A stretch of 9,004 nucleotides of DNA from Gammaproteobacteria bacterium (GTDB taxonomy: Bacteria; Pseudomonadota; Gammaproteobacteria; Steroidobacterales; GCA-2729495): positions 1 through 9,004 of the forward strand of contig JAHDYN010000051.1 of NCBI GenBank assembly GCA_023383735.1, written 5' to 3'. The position numbers and the translations under genes were made by a program. Below are positions 1 to 7,126 of the stretch, piece after piece. The stretch's first letter is position 1. Every line of letters begins with the position of its first letter. Below the pieces are notes generated by a model. The model was not told where the DNA came from. It was given only the letters and a program-made list of their open reading frames with translations, and did not search any database.

Positions 1-122
1 CACCGCGCATGGAACTCGACTTCGTGCTGTATGGTGACGGCATAGACATCACGTCTTTTGATATCCCGCATGTCGTCTGGTCTGACCATCTGCCGCTGGT
101 CTGTGACTTTCAGCTGAGGTAA
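1..122 (+). CDS. Endonuclease/exonuclease/phosphatase (EEP) family protein, C-terminal fragment
   Basis: Only the last 39 codons are in the window, read in the frame that starts at base 3 and ends with TAA at 120-122. The peptide contains ELDFVLYGDG followed by WSDHLPLVCDFQL. A hydrophobic beta strand followed by SDHLPL near the C-terminus is the usual ending of the EEP (DNase I-like) fold. In that family the Asp-His pair of the SDH motif belongs to the metal-dependent phosphoesterase active site. The substrate (DNA, lipid or other phosphodiester) cannot be told from this fragment. The stop codon lies 4 nt before the next gene's ATG, and its last codons carry that gene's Shine-Dalgarno, so the two are probably co-transcribed. 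The family call rests on one short motif and its position at the end of the protein. Confidence 0.72.
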   Translation, partial: PRMELDFVLYGDGIDITSFDIPHVVWSDHLPLVCDFQLR

Positions 123-126
123 TCAC

Positions 127-2184
127 ATGACGCAATCATCACCGGGCAACACGACGTTGCTGTCACTCGTTCACTGGCGTCTGGAAGGCGATGCGAACGG
201 AATCGGCTGGTTGTGCTTTGACCGGCAGGATTCCGGTGCGAACACCTTGTCCGGCGAAACGATGGCGGAACTCGAAACCTGTATCAGCACCCTCGAGAAA
301 TCCGCGCTCAAGGGCCTCGTGGTCCACTCGGGCAAGGCGCGCGGATTCATTGCCGGTGCCGATATCAACGAGTTTCCGGCACTGGACTCCGAGGCGCGCG
401 CATACGACCTCACCCGGCATGGACAGCAAATTCTCGCCCGACTCGAGACCCTGCCATTCCCCAGCGTTGCCGTGTTGAACGGCTTTGCACTGGGCGGCGG
501 ACTGGAACTGGCGCTGGCCTGTACCCGGCGGCTCGCGATCGAAGGCGATGACCCGGTATTCGGTCTGCCCGAGGTGCAGCTCGGCGTGCATCCGGGTTTC
601 GGTGGAACCGTGCGTCTGACCCGGCTCATCGGCGTGCGTCGGGCCATGGACATGATGCTGACCGGGCGCTCCATACGACCCGCGCAGGCGAGCAAGTACG
701 GCCTGGTGGATGCCGTGGTCGGTGAGCACAACTGGCGACATGTGGCCACACTGTTGCTGAGCGATGGGGGCAAGAGTGGGGCGGTACCCTGGCTGGACCG
801 GCTGCTGGCCCTGCCCCTGCTCCGTCCCCGACTGGCACGCACGCTCCGGCACAAGGTCGGCAGGAAGGCGCCGCTCGACCACTACCCCGCCCCGTATGCG
901 CTGATCACGCTTTGGGAAGCGCATGGCGCCAAGGCAACGGCTGCCGCCTATGAAGCCGAAGCCAGGTCCTTTGCCAGCCTCGCAATGACACGGACCTCGC
1001 GCAACCTGGTGCGGGTGTATTTCCTGCGGGAACGCCTTAAGAAGCTGGTTGCCGACGCGGCACCGGCCACGCGGGTCCATGTCATCGGCGCGGGCGTGAT
1101 GGGCGGTGATATCGCCGCCTGGTGCGCTTTGCGGGGACTTGAAGTCAGCCTGCAGGACCGGGAACTGAAGTACATCGAACCCGCCCTGGAACGGGGCCGC
1201 AAGCTCTTCGAACGCAAGCTCAGGCAGCCGGAGGCCGTCGAGGCCGTCAAGGCACGGCTCACGGCGGATCCGGAGGGTCGGAGCATTGCGACAGCGGACG
1301 TGATAATCGAGGCCATCTTCGAAGACCTGGAGGCAAAAAGGGCGCTGTTTGCCCGCATCGAGCCGCAACTGAAGGCCGGCGCCATACTGGCAACCAACAC
1401 CTCGGCCATCCGGCTCGAGGACCTGAGCAGTGCCCTCAAGGATCCGGGGCGGCTGATCGGACTGCACTTCTTCAACCCGGTCGCCAAGCTGCCGCTTGTC
1501 GAGGTAGTGGCGGCATCTGCCAGCAGCAAGGCAGCCGTGGACGCCGGCATCGGCTTTGCCCGGCAGATTGGCAAACTGCCCCTGCCCTGCCGGAGTCATC
1601 CGGGCTTTCTGGTCAATCGCATTCTTGCCCCTTACATCGCCGAAGCCCTTGAGTTGCTCCGGGAAGGCATTCCGGCTGCCGAGATCGATCTCGCCGCAAC
1701 CGACTTCGGCATGCCGATGGGCCCTATCGAGCTGGCAGACTCCGTGGGGCTGGATGTGAGTGCGCATGTGGCCCGGATTCTCGCACCGGTTATCGGCAGG
1801 GAAGTGGCACCGGAAATCGAGGAACTCGTGCGCCAGAAACACCTGGGACTCAAGTCCGGTCAGGGCTTTTATACCTACCGGGAGCGAAAGCCGGTGCGTC
1901 CTTCCCTGCCGCCTGGCAGCTCGGATGCCGGGGTCCAGGACCGGCTGATCCTGGCCCTGCTCAACGAGGCGGCCAACTGCCTGCAGGAAGGCATCGTGGC
2001 CGATGCCGACCTCGTGGATGCCGGTGTGATCTTCGGCACAGGTTTTGCCCCTTTCCGTGGCGGGCCGCTGAAGCACGCAAGGGAAACCGGCGTAAATGCC
2101 GTGGTCAGCCGGCTCGACGAACTGGCGGCACAACATGGGTCACGTTTTCGGCCTTCGCCTGGCTGGAGACTCCTGGGCAACTGA
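127..2184 (+). CDS. fadJ: Bifunctional enoyl-CoA hydratase / 3-hydroxyacyl-CoA dehydrogenase (FadJ/FadB-like alpha subunit)
   Basis: A 685-residue protein expected to hydrate trans-2-enoyl-CoA to 3-hydroxyacyl-CoA and then oxidise it with NAD+ in fatty-acid beta-oxidation, in the cytoplasm. Residues 1-200 are a crotonase domain: AGADI at 76-80, the oxyanion segment GFALGGGLE at 119-127 and GLPEVQLGVHPGFGG at 146-160. E127 and E149 match the two catalytic glutamates of FadB. From about residue 316 a Rossmann domain begins, with the NAD-binding loop GAGVMGG at 321-327. LHFFNP at 446-451 supplies the dehydrogenase catalytic His (H447), and E459 follows at the usual 12-residue spacing. C-terminal dehydrogenase domains follow (HPGFLVNRI at 491-499, FGTGFAPFRGG at 636-646). 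Both active sites look intact. The protein is slightly shorter than E. coli FadJ/FadB (about 714-729 residues). GAGG at 116-119 sits 7 nt before the ATG. No thiolase partner lies downstream. The FadJ versus FadB assignment is tentative; the bifunctional family is certain. Confidence 0.9.
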   Translation: MTQSSPGNTTLLSLVHWRLEGDANGIGWLCFDRQDSGANTLSGETMAELETCISTLEKSALKGLVVHSGKARGFIAGADINEFPALDSEARAYDLTRHGQQILARLETLPFPSVAVLNGFALGGGLELALACTRRLAIEGDDPVFGLPEVQLGVHPGFGGTVRLTRLIGVRRAMDMMLTGRSIRPAQASKYGLVDAVVGEHNWRHVATLLLSDGGKSGAVPWLDRLLALPLLRPRLARTLRHKVGRKAPLDHYPAPYALITLWEAHGAKATAAAYEAEARSFASLAMTRTSRNLVRVYFLRERLKKLVADAAPATRVHVIGAGVMGGDIAAWCALRGLEVSLQDRELKYIEPALERGRKLFERKLRQPEAVEAVKARLTADPEGRSIATADVIIEAIFEDLEAKRALFARIEPQLKAGAILATNTSAIRLEDLSSALKDPGRLIGLHFFNPVAKLPLVEVVAASASSKAAVDAGIGFARQIGKLPLPCRSHPGFLVNRILAPYIAEALELLREGIPAAEIDLAATDFGMPMGPIELADSVGLDVSAHVARILAPVIGREVAPEIEELVRQKHLGLKSGQGFYTYRERKPVRPSLPPGSSDAGVQDRLILALLNEAANCLQEGIVADADLVDAGVIFGTGFAPFRGGPLKHARETGVNAVVSRLDELAAQHGSRFRPSPGWRLLGN

Positions 2185-2233
2185 CGTCACAGATTCCATA
2201 CAGGCGTTCTTCCGCCCTGCAAAAGCTTGCGGT

Positions 2234-2239
2234 TACAAT
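2234..2239 (+). promoter_or_regulatory. Possible -10 element upstream of the CNB-rhodanese gene
   Basis: In the 62-nt gap between the FadJ-like gene and the next gene, TACAAT at 2234-2239 differs from the sigma-70 consensus TATAAT at one base. There is no good -35 box: the best candidates 17-18 nt upstream are TCCGCC or TTCCGC around 2210-2216. Initiation about 7 nt downstream would fall at roughly 2246-2247, right at the ATG at 2247. That would give a nearly leaderless transcript or favour use of that ATG. This is a pattern match only. Confidence 0.25.
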
Positions 2240-2246
2240 GGAGCGG

Positions 2247-3290
2247 ATGTCTGACCTGATCCTCACCGAGAACATCCTGCGACGTTTTTCCCCGCTTGAC
2301 AGCCTCAAGCGGGAAAACATCGCAGCGCTTGCCAAGAAGATGGAAATCAGAACCCTGGAGAGCGGCAAGACACTGCTGCGCGAGGGCGATACGGACAAGC
2401 GCACCTACTACCTGGTGTCGGGCACACTCGAACTTGCCGACCGTGGCAACAACGTGCGGCTGCTGCGAGCCGACAGCGCCGATGCCCACAACCCGGTGAC
2501 CCCCATGCTGCCACGGCGCTACACGGTCAAGGCAGTCGACCACGTCCAGTACCTGTCAGTCGATACGGAGTTGCTGGACATCATGCTGACCTGGGACCAG
2601 ACAGGCAGCTACGAAGTCAATGAACTGCAGAGCGACGAGCATGCCGATTCCGATGACTGGATGACCACCCTGCTGCAGACGCGCGCTTTCCACCGCATCC
2701 CCCCCGCCAACATCCAGGCCATCTTCATGCGCATGCAGAAGGTGACCTACAACGCCGGGGACGTCATCATCAAGCAGGGCGAGGAAGGCGACTACTTCTA
2801 CGTCATCACCCGTGGCCGATGCACGGTGACACGCGAGACCCCGCTGAACAAGGAAGGCATCAAGCTCGCCGAGCTCGGCGTGGGCGACACCTTCGGCGAG
2901 GAAGCGCTGATATCACAGAACCGGCGCAACGCCACGATCACCATGCAGACGGACGGCGCGGTGATGCGTCTCGGCAAGCAGGATTTCAATACCCTGCTCA
3001 ACGAGCCGATGACGACCTGGGTTGACCGTGAAGAAGCGCAGAAGATCGTCGCCAAGGGCGGCAAGTGGCTTGATGTGCGCCTGCCCAGCGAGTTCGAAGC
3101 GCACCACGAACCGGGCGCCATCAACATCCCGCTCTACTTCATCCGGCTGAAACTCGGCACACTGGACCCCGATACGCCTTACATCGTCTGCTGTGATACC
3201 GGCCGACGCAGCTCCGCCGGGGCCTTTGTGCTCAACGAACGGGGTTTTGATGCGCGGGTGCTGCGCAGCGGACTGAATCTCGCCGACTGA
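2247..3290 (+). CDS. Tandem cyclic-nucleotide-binding domain protein with C-terminal rhodanese domain
   Basis: A 347-residue protein with no signal peptide or membrane segment visible. Residues 10-110 form a first cNMP-binding-like beta-roll (LESGKTLLREGD, YYLVSGTLEL) that lacks the FGE...R phosphate-binding cassette. Residues 138-252 form a second one with YNAGDVIIKQGEEGDYFYVI, then GDTFGEEALIS and RRNAT. E218 and R227 sit where the glutamate and arginine contact the ribose and cyclic phosphate in CAP and PKA domains, so this pocket could bind a cyclic nucleotide. Residues about 258-345 are a rhodanese domain: WLDVRLPSEFEAHHEPGAIN and the active-site loop CDTGRRS with C316 and R321, a CX4R loop suited to a cysteine persulfide. 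No DNA-binding helix-turn-helix is seen, so it is unlikely to be a CRP-type regulator. The inferred role is cyclic-nucleotide control of sulfur transfer, or a signalling scaffold. The alternative ATG at 2238 adds three residues; GGAG at 2240-2243 precedes the chosen ATG but only 3 nt away. Confidence 0.88.
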   Translation: MSDLILTENILRRFSPLDSLKRENIAALAKKMEIRTLESGKTLLREGDTDKRTYYLVSGTLELADRGNNVRLLRADSADAHNPVTPMLPRRYTVKAVDHVQYLSVDTELLDIMLTWDQTGSYEVNELQSDEHADSDDWMTTLLQTRAFHRIPPANIQAIFMRMQKVTYNAGDVIIKQGEEGDYFYVITRGRCTVTRETPLNKEGIKLAELGVGDTFGEEALISQNRRNATITMQTDGAVMRLGKQDFNTLLNEPMTTWVDREEAQKIVAKGGKWLDVRLPSEFEAHHEPGAINIPLYFIRLKLGTLDPDTPYIVCCDTGRRSSAGAFVLNERGFDARVLRSGLNLAD

Positions 3291-3300
3291 ATTCCGGCGC

Positions 3301-3639
3301 CTACATCGTATGCGTCGGCTTGTCGCCACCCAGGGCGCCAGCCAGATAGTTCTCTATTTTCTTCTGCGTTGAGCCGCCGTCCTGATCGCTGAACTGGACG
3401 CCGATTCCGGCGGTACGCTTCCCCTGTGCGCCCTTCGGCGTCACCCAGATCACACGGCCGGCGACCGGGATCTTCTCGTCCTCACCCATCACGTTGAGCA
3501 GCATGAAGACCTCATCGCCTATCCGGTAGCTGGTGCTGGTCGGGATGAACAGGCCACCGTTGCGCACAAAAGGCATGTACGCCAGGTAGAGCGCACTCTT
3601 GTCGCGGATGGTGAGCGTCAGCAGTCCCGGCCTTGTCAT
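3301..3639 (-). CDS. pilZ: Type IV pilus assembly protein PilZ
   Basis: A 112-residue single PilZ-domain protein. Recognisable segments in order are LTLTIRDKSALYLAYMPFV (7-25), NGGLFIPT (27-34), GDEVFMLL (41-48), the core IPVAGRVIWVTPKGAQG (57-73), AGIGVQF (77-83) and a C-terminal KPTHTM. This matches the PilZ of Pseudomonas and Xanthomonas type IV pilus systems, which works in the cytoplasm with the extension ATPase PilB and the FimX signalling protein. The c-di-GMP signature (RxxxR plus D/NxSxxG) is missing, as is known for this PilZ subfamily, so direct c-di-GMP binding is not expected. The ATG at 3639 is preferred because AAGGT (3646-3650) lies 6 nt upstream. A GTG at 3666 would add nine residues but is read inside the holB coding end. 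It is the last gene of the minus-strand run and converges on the rhodanese-fusion gene. Confidence 0.95.
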   Translation of the reverse strand: MTRPGLLTLTIRDKSALYLAYMPFVRNGGLFIPTSTSYRIGDEVFMLLNVMGEDEKIPVAGRVIWVTPKGAQGKRTAGIGVQFSDQDGGSTQKKIENYLAGALGGDKPTHTM

Positions 3640-3643
3640 TGGC

Positions 3644-4618
3644 TTACCTTGTGTACCCTGCTCCACCGTACCACCACATCAGCAACTCCGACCACTGCAG
3701 TTCCGGATTGAGCGGACGATCCTGCAGACGGTTCGACTCATTCAGCTGATCAAGGTAGTCGCAGCATGCTCTCATGTTCAGGCGGGTGTGAGGAATTTTC
3801 AAGTGTGCTTTCACGGCGATGGCCGCCGGTTCGGAAACATTCATTGCCTCGCGCATCAGGGCCGCAACCTGCCAGTAAAGCCAGCGGATACACAGGCCGG
3901 CCTCCAGTTTCGCCCAACGTCGCGCCACGGCGCCGGGGAGCACTTCACGTTGTATGATTTTTTCCAGGTCATCGGCCAGCTTCGTGGCCTCCTTGCCAAA
4001 GTCGGCCCGCAGCAGCGACCGCGCGCCCAGCGGCGCACGACTGGCAAACGCCAGAGCCATTTCTGCGCTGTTGTCATCCGGATGGGCGCGCCGCAGCCAG
4101 GCGAGCCCGGCTGACTGCTCCGGCGGCACCAATCTCACCCGCTCACACCGGCTGACGATGGTGGCCGGCACGCGTGCCAGTGACTCGCAGACGAGCAGGA
4201 TCGTGGCAGAACCGGGCGGTTCCTCGATGGTCTTCAGCAGGCAGTTTGCCGCCGCCGGGTGCATGCGGTCGGCGGGCCAGATGAGTGCCACCTTGCGCCC
4301 GCCCCGATGGCTGGTCAGTTCCAGCCTGGCGATCAGATCCCGCATCTGGTGAACGCGCAGAAGTTTCGAGTCATCTTCCAGGCTAACGGCCGAAAAATCC
4401 GGATGCACCAGGCCCGGCAACACATCTGCTTCGCTGTCGGCGGGCGGCGGCTGGTCGAGACCGAGAAGTTGCGCGGCCGACCACAGGGCGAAGTGGCGCT
4501 TGCCGATGCCCGGCGGCCCATAGATCAACTGGGCCTGCGGAGGCCGGGCTCGCTCCAGCCGCGACAGCAGCTGCCGCGCAGGCGACTCCAGCCAGAACAT
4601 CTCATCTATAAGTGTCAT
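3644..4618 (-). CDS. holB: DNA polymerase III subunit delta-prime
   Basis: A 324-residue clamp-loader subunit, close to the family length (334 in E. coli). It is part of the gamma/tau-delta-delta-prime complex that loads the beta sliding clamp at the replication fork. Residues 30-41 carry the P-loop-like LIYGPPGIGKR. It has Gly-Lys but Arg instead of Ser/Thr, consistent with a subunit that does not hydrolyse ATP. NCLLKTIEEPPGSATILLVC (125-144) and the SRC sensor motif (SRCERVRL at 156-163) are diagnostic. The linker between the P-loop and HPDF (72-75) has no cysteines, so the zinc module seen in E. coli delta-prime (CxxCxxC-type cluster) is absent. Start: ATG at 4618, after a 32-nt AT-rich spacer from tmk, with no clear Shine-Dalgarno. 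A second ATG at 4600 would remove six residues. The gene lies between tmk and pilZ as in pseudomonads. Confidence 0.95.
   Translation of the reverse strand: MTLIDEMFWLESPARQLLSRLERARPPQAQLIYGPPGIGKRHFALWSAAQLLGLDQPPPADSEADVLPGLVHPDFSAVSLEDDSKLLRVHQMRDLIARLELTSHRGGRKVALIWPADRMHPAAANCLLKTIEEPPGSATILLVCESLARVPATIVSRCERVRLVPPEQSAGLAWLRRAHPDDNSAEMALAFASRAPLGARSLLRADFGKEATKLADDLEKIIQREVLPGAVARRWAKLEAGLCIRWLYWQVAALMREAMNVSEPAAIAVKAHLKIPHTRLNMRACCDYLDQLNESNRLQDRPLNPELQWSELLMWWYGGAGYTR
3646..3650 (-). promoter_or_regulatory. Ribosome binding site of pilZ, overlapping the holB stop codon
   Basis: On the minus strand AAGGT runs into the holB TAA stop (3644-3646) and lies 6 nt before the ATG at 3639. 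It decides the pilZ start in favour of the shorter form and suggests that ribosomes ending holB re-initiate on pilZ. Confidence 0.6.
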
Positions 4619-4650
4619 TTAAACAATGATTTGCAAGTTCTTTACAGAAA

Positions 4651-5295
4651 TTACCTGACAAGCACTTCCTGCAAGGCGTGACGGATCCCGGCCTGCACCT
4701 CAGACAGGGAACGGGCCGCATCGATCACCCGAATCCGTTGCGGCTCTGCCCTGGCAAGCTCCAGATAGCGTGCGCGTACGCGCCTGAAAAACGGGCTGGC
4801 CTCCCTTTCAAAACGGTCGCGATCGCTGCGGCCGGCTTGCCGCTCGGCCGACACCTCCAGCGGTACATCCAGCAACAAGCTGAGGTCTGGCCGCAACCCA
4901 CCCGTCACCAGCTTGTCCAGCATGTCGATGGTCGCACTGGAGATGCCGCGGCCACCGCCCTGGTAGGCATGACTGGCATCGGTGAACCGGTCACAGACCA
5001 CCCAGCGCCCCGATTGCAATGCCGGCAGGACAACGGTCTCAAGGTGGGCGGCCCGCGCCGCAAACATCAACAGCAGTTCCGCCATCGGTACGATTTCGCT
5101 GCCGGGCTGGAGCAGCAGCTCACGAATTTTTTCTCCCAGCGGGGTTCCACCGGGTTCTCGCGTTACCAGCACCTCGTGACCGGCCCGCCGCAATTCCTCG
5201 GCAACGAAGGCGAGATTGGTGGACTTGCCGACGCCCTCGATACCTTCCACGGTAATCAGGCGCCCGGATACTGATGATTCAGCGTGTTTGCTCAT
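4651..5295 (-). CDS. tmk: Thymidylate kinase (dTMP kinase)
   Basis: A 214-residue cytoplasmic kinase that phosphorylates dTMP to dTDP with ATP, an essential step to dTTP (E. coli Tmk has 213 residues). The P-loop is GIEGVGKST at 18-26. REPGGTPLGEKIRELLL (47-62) is the dTMP-binding region. CDRFTDASHAYQGGGRG (101-117) contains the DRF motif and the AYQG segment typical of the family. The basic LID RAGRSDRDRFE is at about 152-163. Start: the reading frame stays open well upstream into the mltG region, but the family N-terminus begins just before GRLITVEG. The ATG at 5295 overlaps the mltG stop as ATGA, which supports it and implies translational coupling. It lies between mltG and holB as in other gammaproteobacteria. 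No key residue is missing. Confidence 0.96.
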   Translation of the reverse strand: MSKHAESSVSGRLITVEGIEGVGKSTNLAFVAEELRRAGHEVLVTREPGGTPLGEKIRELLLQPGSEIVPMAELLLMFAARAAHLETVVLPALQSGRWVVCDRFTDASHAYQGGGRGISSATIDMLDKLVTGGLRPDLSLLLDVPLEVSAERQAGRSDRDRFEREASPFFRRVRARYLELARAEPQRIRVIDAARSLSEVQAGIRHALQEVLVR

Positions 5296-6311
5296 TGCCT
5301 GGGCCGGGCCCTCAAAGTGGCAAGATACTGACGAACAGCTTCCTGATGCTCGGCCAGCGTGGTGCTGAACCGGTGACTGCCATCGCCCTTGCCGGTGGCG
5401 ACGAAGAACAGGGCTGTACCCGGCGCCGGATGGGCGGCTGCGGACAAGGCATCGGCACCGGGGGAAGCGATCGGCGTCGGCGGCAAACCGGGTCTCGTAT
5501 AGGTATTCCATGGCGTGTCGGTTTCGAGATGGCGCCGGGTGAGATTGCCATCGAACTGCTCGCCAAGCCCGTAGATCACGCTGGGGTCGGTCTGCAACAG
5601 CATGCCCTTCCTGAGGCGTCTCATGAAGACCCCGGCGATCAGTGGTCGCTCTGCGGCGAGCGCCGTTTCACGCTCGATGATGGAAGCCAGCACCAGCAGC
5701 TCATAGGGACTCTGCAGGGGCAGGTCCGGATCCCTGCCCTCCCAGACTGTCGCCAGTGCTTTCTGCATCGCTGCATGCGCCCTGCGCAACAGTTCGGCAT
5801 CGGTCGTGCCGCGTGGAAAGCGGTAGGTCTCCGGGAGAAACTGCCCTTCGGCACTGGGAAACTCCAGCCCAAGCCGCGTAGCCAGCACCGTGGCATCAGC
5901 AGTCTCTAGCGTTTTCTCCAGCACCTCCGACTTCTTCAGGGCCGCCATGATCTCGGCAACCGTCCAGCCCTCCACCAGGGTGAAGCCATGCAGCAGGACA
6001 CGGCCGGCAACCAGTTCGGCCAGCAAGCCATGCGCTGTGAGTCCGGTATTGAAGACGTACTCGCCGGCTTTTATCCGGCTGGCCTGTCCGCTCAGGCGGC
6101 CGTAGAGCGTCAGCAGGGTGGGCGCAGCAACGATCCCGTCTGCCGACAGCTGGCGGGCAACGGTGGCAAGTGATGCCCCTGCCGGCACCTCGAGCCGATA
6201 ACCGCTTGGGGCAATGGGCAGCGGCGCATGGAGCCATCCGCGCAGCCCGACGGCGCCGGCCACGATCGCCAGCGCGATTACAGCAATCAGGATCAGCAGT
6301 TGCCGACGCAC
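5292..6311 (-). CDS. mltG: Endolytic murein transglycosylase MltG (YceG-like)
   Basis: A 339-residue inner-membrane lytic transglycosylase that cleaves nascent peptidoglycan strands and helps set glycan length (E. coli MltG has 340 residues). A short Arg-rich N-terminus is followed by one membrane segment (about residues 5-26, LLILIAVIALAIVAG), anchoring it with the catalytic part in the periplasm. A LysM-like region follows (LEVPAGASLATVARQL), then LPETYRFP at 159-166. The catalytic glutamate is E213 in LASIIERETALAAERPLIAG. GMLLQTDPSVIYG and PTPIASPGADAL complete the YceG signature, and FFVATGKGDGSHRFSTTLAE lies near the end. Start: GTG at 6311 puts the membrane segment at the N-terminus, with a 19-nt overlap with pabC but only a weak Shine-Dalgarno. 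A GTG at 6374 has a better-looking GAGGAA upstream, but would overlap pabC by 82 nt and add a Gly/Pro-rich tail, so I rate it lower. Confidence 0.94.
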   Translation of the reverse strand: MRRQLLILIAVIALAIVAGAVGLRGWLHAPLPIAPSGYRLEVPAGASLATVARQLSADGIVAAPTLLTLYGRLSGQASRIKAGEYVFNTGLTAHGLLAELVAGRVLLHGFTLVEGWTVAEIMAALKKSEVLEKTLETADATVLATRLGLEFPSAEGQFLPETYRFPRGTTDAELLRRAHAAMQKALATVWEGRDPDLPLQSPYELLVLASIIERETALAAERPLIAGVFMRRLRKGMLLQTDPSVIYGLGEQFDGNLTRRHLETDTPWNTYTRPGLPPTPIASPGADALSAAAHPAPGTALFFVATGKGDGSHRFSTTLAEHQEAVRQYLATLRARPRQ

Positions 6312-7120
6312 TCGTCCACACCCAGAGTCACCAGCTGTGCCGCCAGACGGCGCGTCACCGGGCCGGGGCTCCACTGACGTTCCTCAAGCTGTCCCACCGG
6401 CCGTATCCCGGTCAGGGCATTGCTCACAAAGACCTCATCCGCCTCGAGCAGGTCCTGCCTCGTCAAGAGCGCCTCGCTGGCGTCGATGCCGTGCCCGCGC
6501 GCCTGTTGCAGGATCACGCGACGCATCACGCCACTGACCCCGGCGTGGGTGATGGCCGGTGTGCGCAGGCGAGCACCCGAGACAATGAATACATTGCTGG
6601 CCGTGCCACCTGTCAACAACCCCTGCTCATCACACATCAGACCCTCGGCGATCGATCCATCCTGCCACTCGGCGCGGGCCAGCACCTGTTCCAGACGACA
6701 CAGGGTCTTGAGGCCCGCCGTGAGCGGATTGCGTCCCGCGATGGTCTCACACCAGCGCACCCGGATCTGCGTCCAGGGCCGGAGAGCTTGACTGGCCACA
6801 CTCCAGGCAATGGTTGCTTGCGGATGCTGTGGCGGCGCATAGCCTCTCGGACCCGGGCCGCGGGTCAGGATGAGTTTCATCACGCCCGCAGTGATCCCGG
6901 CTGCAGCGGCGGCGAGCTGCGCATGCAGCCCATCGCGCTCCGGCGCCGGCAACTTCAGCCGGGCCGCGCCCGCGTACAGACGATCCAGATGCAGATCGAG
7001 AAATCGCGCTGCGGATTGCCGGATCGCGATGGTCTCGAAGAGGCCGTCGCCATAGGCCAGGCCGCGATCGGTGATATCGATCAGCCGTCCGGGTTCGCCA
7101 TTGATCCAGAACTTTTCCAT
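6293..7120 (-). CDS. pabC: Aminodeoxychorismate lyase
   Basis: A 275-residue PLP enzyme of fold type IV that splits 4-amino-4-deoxychorismate into p-aminobenzoate and pyruvate for folate synthesis (E. coli PabC has 269 residues). DRGLAYGDGLFETI at 18-31 is the family N-terminal signature. GLKTLCRLEQVLAR (136-149) contains the expected Schiff-base lysine K138, matching K140 in E. coli. GLLTGGTASNVFIV (167-180) and SGVMRRVIL (196-204) are phosphate-cup segments, and VSNALTGIRPV (232-242) is the conserved C-terminal stretch. Branched-chain or D-amino-acid aminotransferases share the fold, but LxRLEQVL and the adjacent pabB favour PabC. ATG at 7120 lies 6 nt after the pabB stop, with GGAG inside the pabB end about 12 nt upstream. 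Its 3' end overlaps mltG. Confidence 0.95.
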   Translation of the reverse strand: MEKFWINGEPGRLIDITDRGLAYGDGLFETIAIRQSAARFLDLHLDRLYAGAARLKLPAPERDGLHAQLAAAAAGITAGVMKLILTRGPGPRGYAPPQHPQATIAWSVASQALRPWTQIRVRWCETIAGRNPLTAGLKTLCRLEQVLARAEWQDGSIAEGLMCDEQGLLTGGTASNVFIVSGARLRTPAITHAGVSGVMRRVILQQARGHGIDASEALLTRQDLLEADEVFVSNALTGIRPVGQLEERQWSPGPVTRRLAAQLVTLGVDECVGNC

Positions 7121-7126
7121 GAATTG

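Noticed and set aside
163..2136. A 657-codon open frame on the minus strand opposite the FadJ-like gene
   Set aside because: It is fully antisense to a gene with complete catalytic motifs, and its translation shows no recognisable domain. Long antisense open frames are expected in GC-rich coding DNA.
2182..2189. TGACGTCA 8-bp palindrome at the end of the FadJ-like gene
   Set aside because: It includes the TGA stop codon, occurs once, and no bacterial regulator that I can name fits it; chance is enough.
2187..2543. Minus-strand open frames overlapping the start of the CNB-rhodanese gene
   Set aside because: They overlap conserved CNB coding sequence and the intergenic gap, without a recognisable product.
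3281..3299. CGCCG / CGGCG inverted repeat with a 9-nt loop across the convergent gene ends
   Set aside because: The stem is only 5 bp and no T-run follows on either strand, so I do not call it a bidirectional terminator.
4678..5274. Plus-strand open frames opposite tmk and holB (also 3599-4114 and 4259-4681)
   Set aside because: They are antisense to well-conserved enzymes, have no recognisable domains and no suitable ribosome sites that I can see.
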